Assembly (NCBI GenBank): GCA_964541725.1 | Contig: CAZIQG010000048.1 | Coordinates: forward strand, 1 to 8,786 | DNA: 8,786 nt | Origin: JAGOUY01 sp964541725 | GTDB taxonomy: Bacteria > Patescibacteriota > Patescibacteriia > 2-12-FULL-60-25 | Direction of reading: 5' to 3' | Part shown: piece after piece, positions 7,733-8,786 of the stretch | Layout: each line of letters starts with the position of its first letter | Position numbering within the stretch: the stretch's first letter is position 1 | The notes under the pieces: generated by a model | Seen by the model: only the letters and a program-made list of their open reading frames with translations | Database searches by the model: none | What the model was told of the DNA's origin: nothing | Made by a program: the position numbers and the translations under genes

Positions 7733-7902
7733 GGGCTCGCATGCCACGTTATTTTTTCTCCCTACAGAATTCGCATTCCGCCATTACTATGCTCTTTGTG
7801 GCGGACCAGAGCCACCCCCTGCAACACCACTTAACCGCAACGGGGGAATGTCTCCTTGCTCAGACAACTCTAGGGAGAAAAAAGAACGTGGTATGCGAGC
7901 CC
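7733..7902. repeat. Long imperfect inverted repeat (35-nt arms)
   Basis: The left arm 7733-7767 pairs with the right arm 7868-7902. Of 35 positions, 32 are Watson-Crick, one is G-T (7743/7892), and two are mismatched (7751/7884 and 7765/7870). The stem begins GGGCTCGCAT and includes a run TTTTTTCTCCCTA. The 100-nt centre holds smaller pairings: CATTCC/GGAATG (7774-7779 with 7845-7850), GTGGC/GCCAC (7798-7802 with 7811-7815) and CCCCC/GGGGG (7815-7819 with 7842-7846), not all compatible with one another. Alternatives are a structured RNA gene, a MITE-like element (no clear target duplication seen) or a bidirectional end signal. Confidence 0.92.
7733..7902 (+). ncRNA. Candidate small structured RNA (unassigned)
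   Basis: A transcript from the extended -10 at 7718-7726 would begin at the base of a 35-nt stem, enclose an asymmetric internal loop (7768-7772 against 7852-7867) and end in a shorter stem with hairpins. Total size is about 170 nt. A long closing stem, central bubble and terminal stem-loop recall 6S RNA, but I see no sequence signature for 6S and none for tmRNA, SRP RNA or RNase P RNA. The strand is inferred from the promoter only. Confidence 0.3.
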
Positions 7903-7973
7903 TAGATGAGGAGAGGAGGGGGGGTGATTTGATGTTGTGCGTTACGTGTTTCGTTTCTCTAGCTTTGTTGCGT

Positions 7974-7979
7974 ATTATA
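7974..7979 (-). promoter_or_regulatory. Minus-strand TATAAT facing the palindrome
   Basis: An exact TATAAT reads on the minus strand, 30 bp past the stop of the minus-strand YqjE-like gene. No good -35 or TGn accompanies it. Transcription from it would start near 7967 and cross the palindrome in the opposite sense. Confidence 0.25.
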
Positions 7980-8008
7980 TCTGGTCGAGCCGACATAGCA
8001 GTGTCTTT

Positions 8009-8332
8009 TCATGTACTATTGGGACGATATTTCTTCTTAAGGATGCTTAAGCCAGCACCGAGAAAACCTCCACCTACGACGGTGGTCACAAGAGAGGTCC
8101 AAAGGGCAGGAATGCTCCAATCTGAGCCGTGTAATAGATGTAGAAAGAGAGAGGCGGTCAAAAATAACAATGTGAGCATGAAGCACGGGAGGCTTAAGAT
8201 GATGCAGCCTATCCCCAGACTTAATTGGCGAAGGTACGGAGCCACGGGAGCGAGGGCGTGTGTCACGCGAGAAGATACGGCTTCACCTGTGCGTTCGAGA
8301 AGATATTTTATGGCTAATTGGAGAATTGGCAT
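8009..8332 (-). CDS. Two-helix small membrane protein, YqjE / phage holin 3_6-like
   Basis: The 107-residue product has an amphipathic N-terminus (1-35), a long hydrophobic stretch at about 37-66 and a second helix at about 75-97 with a GGGFLGAG run, ending in the basic tail KKKYRP. Size, two-helix topology and position after a DUF883-type gene match the YqjE (DUF1469, putative holin-X) family, whose molecular role is unclear. ATG 8332 is preferred; a TTG at 8344 in the same frame would lie inside the upstream hairpin. An AGG at 8381-8379 is the only Shine-Dalgarno candidate for the TTG, and one at 8348-8346 for the ATG is poor (C-rich context), so start selection is uncertain. The family call rests on topology and synteny more than on motifs. 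Confidence 0.7.
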   Translation of the reverse strand: MPILQLAIKYLLERTGEAVSSRVTHALAPVAPYLRQLSLGIGCIILSLPCFMLTLLFLTASLFLHLLHGSDWSIPALWTSLVTTVVGGGFLGAGLSILKKKYRPNST

Positions 8333-8341
8333 ACTAACAGA

Positions 8342-8384
8342 CAACCTGGGAATCTATATGATTCAAATATAGCTTCCCAGGTTG
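8342..8384 (-). promoter_or_regulatory. Intergenic hairpin between the two minus-strand genes
   Basis: An 11-bp stem (8342-8352 with 8374-8384, AACCTGGGAA core), one mismatch and a further 6-bp stem (8354-8359 with 8367-8372) enclose a 7-nt loop. It lies in the 65-nt gap after the DUF883-like stop and ends 9 nt before ATG 8332. No T-run follows, though the tail TCTGTTAG is T-rich. It may be a partial terminator, a 3'-end stabiliser or a block on initiation of the downstream gene. Confidence 0.75.
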
Positions 8385-8397
8385 GTAAGAGTGAAGA

Positions 8398-8724
8398 TTA
8401 ATCGCGACGACGATGGTGGCAGCCTCCGGTGATAACAAGGGCGGCTAATGCTCCAATGGCTGCGGCAATGCCAGCGACGTGCCAAGGGTTTTGGCGCGCA
8501 TAGCGATCAGCTGAGCGTGTTACTTCATCAAATTGTTCGCGGACTTCCTTGCCCTTGTCTTGAGCTTGTTCTTTGAAGTCATTCCATTGTTCCTTGGCTT
8601 GGCCTATGTAGCGTTCGCCTTCTTGCTTGATCGCGTTCATCGTTTCCTGAGATTTATTCGCGAGGGTGGACATATCCGTAGAGGAGCTGTGTTGATTTGT
8701 TGTGCTGTTATTCTTGTTGTCCAT
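8398..8724 (-). CDS. DUF883 (ElaB/YqjD-like) tail-anchored membrane protein
   Basis: The 108-residue product has a polar Ser/Asn/Gln-rich start (1-17), a charged helical region with Glu/Lys/Gln repeats (about 20-77), and a C-terminal helix NPWHVAGIAAAIGALAALVI (79-98) followed by CHHRRRD. The arrangement of a long soluble helix, an N-P-W lead-in and a Gly/Ala-rich terminal membrane helix is characteristic of DUF883. E. coli relatives YqjD and ElaB anchor ribosomes at the inner membrane in stationary phase; whether that holds here is unknown. The basic tail after the helix differs a little from the usual SRR ending. No Shine-Dalgarno lies just upstream of ATG 8724. It is first in a probable two-gene unit with the YqjE-like gene. 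Confidence 0.8.
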   Translation of the reverse strand: MDNKNNSTTNQHSSSTDMSTLANKSQETMNAIKQEGERYIGQAKEQWNDFKEQAQDKGKEVREQFDEVTRSADRYARQNPWHVAGIAAAIGALAALVITGGCHHRRRD

Positions 8725-8757
8725 ATAAGTAGAGATAGGAATAAGAGCCTCTTTTCT

Positions 8758-8786
8758 ATTCCATGCCTATTTAAGGTATGTGTCAA
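8758..8786 (-). promoter_or_regulatory. Promoter of the DUF883-like gene
   Basis: On the minus strand an exact -35 TTGACA (8786-8781) and a weaker -10 TGGAAT (8763-8758, 4 of 6) are separated by 17 nt. Initiation near 8751 would give a leader of about 27 nt. The -35 is at the window edge, so upstream elements cannot be seen. Confidence 0.55.

Larger units (their letters stand above)
7630..8008. other. Convergent intergenic region of 379 bp with no supported gene
   Basis: This region separates the plus-strand envelope block from the minus-strand small membrane genes, which converge on it. It holds a 6-bp hairpin CCCTTA/TAAGGG (7662-7676), a G-rich triplicate (7676-7713), an extended -10 (7718-7726), a 170-bp palindrome (7733-7902), a purine-rich tract (7906-7925) and a minus-strand TATAAT (7974-7979). 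I see no hairpin followed by a T-run on either strand, so no standard intrinsic terminator. Short open frames here lack family resemblance and start signals. Confidence 0.7.

Noticed and set aside
7733..7902. Assignment of the palindrome as 6S, tmRNA, SRP or RNase P RNA
   Set aside because: Shape alone recalls 6S RNA; none of the sequence signatures of these families could be found on either strand.
7787..7996. A 69-codon minus-strand open frame in the intergenic region
   Set aside because: It overlaps the palindrome's right arm and centre; its composition follows the repeat rather than a protein family.
7710..8372. A 220-codon plus-strand open frame across the palindrome and the YqjE-like gene
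   Set aside because: It runs through the palindrome and antisense to a better-supported membrane protein gene, has no ribosome site, and its translation shows no domain or normal composition.
1..8786. CRISPR array, phage or transposase genes
   Set aside because: No spaced direct repeats of CRISPR size and no transposase, integrase or phage structural motifs; the 'baseplate J-like' and 'holin-like' names do not by themselves indicate phage.

Overview
This window most likely comes from a Patescibacteria/CPR-type bacterium with roughly balanced base composition. The inference rests on a run of envelope genes whose protein types I associate with that group: a DUF4012 protein with an ELRPTGGF motif, a membrane-anchored protein with tandem beta-sandwich repeats, and a membrane-anchored protein resembling the CPR 'baseplate J-like' family. 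Several genes end in TGA, so this is not a lineage that reads TGA as glycine. The taxonomic call is inference; no search was possible.

Layout: a tRNA-Pro(UGG) on the minus strand sits at the left edge (1-77). A plus-strand block follows: a GT4-type glycosyltransferase (191-1324), a 999-residue DUF4012 protein whose start codon overlaps the previous stop (1324-4323), a 641-residue single-pass protein with four extracytoplasmic beta-sandwich repeats (4332-6257), and, behind its own extended -10 promoter, a 440-residue single-pass protein with Pro-rich linkers (6307-7629). The first three are almost certainly one operon. All three membrane proteins share one design: cytoplasmic N-terminus, one membrane helix, large external part. 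Together with the sugar transferase they suggest a module for making, displaying or attaching surface glycan or protein.

Region 7630-8008 has no convincing gene but is highly structured. It contains three copies of GGGGTTGG, an extended -10 promoter, and a 170-bp imperfect palindrome with 35-nt arms (32 Watson-Crick pairs, one G-T, two mismatches). The predicted transcription start coincides with the first base of the palindrome, so a small structured RNA is a real possibility. An exact TATAAT on the other strand could direct an opposing transcript.

On the minus strand lie two small membrane-protein genes in the order seen for E. coli yqjD-yqjE: a DUF883/ElaB-YqjD-like tail-anchored protein (8398-8724, promoter at the right edge), then a two-helix YqjE/holin-3_6-like protein (8009-8332). 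A strong hairpin lies between them and may set their relative expression.
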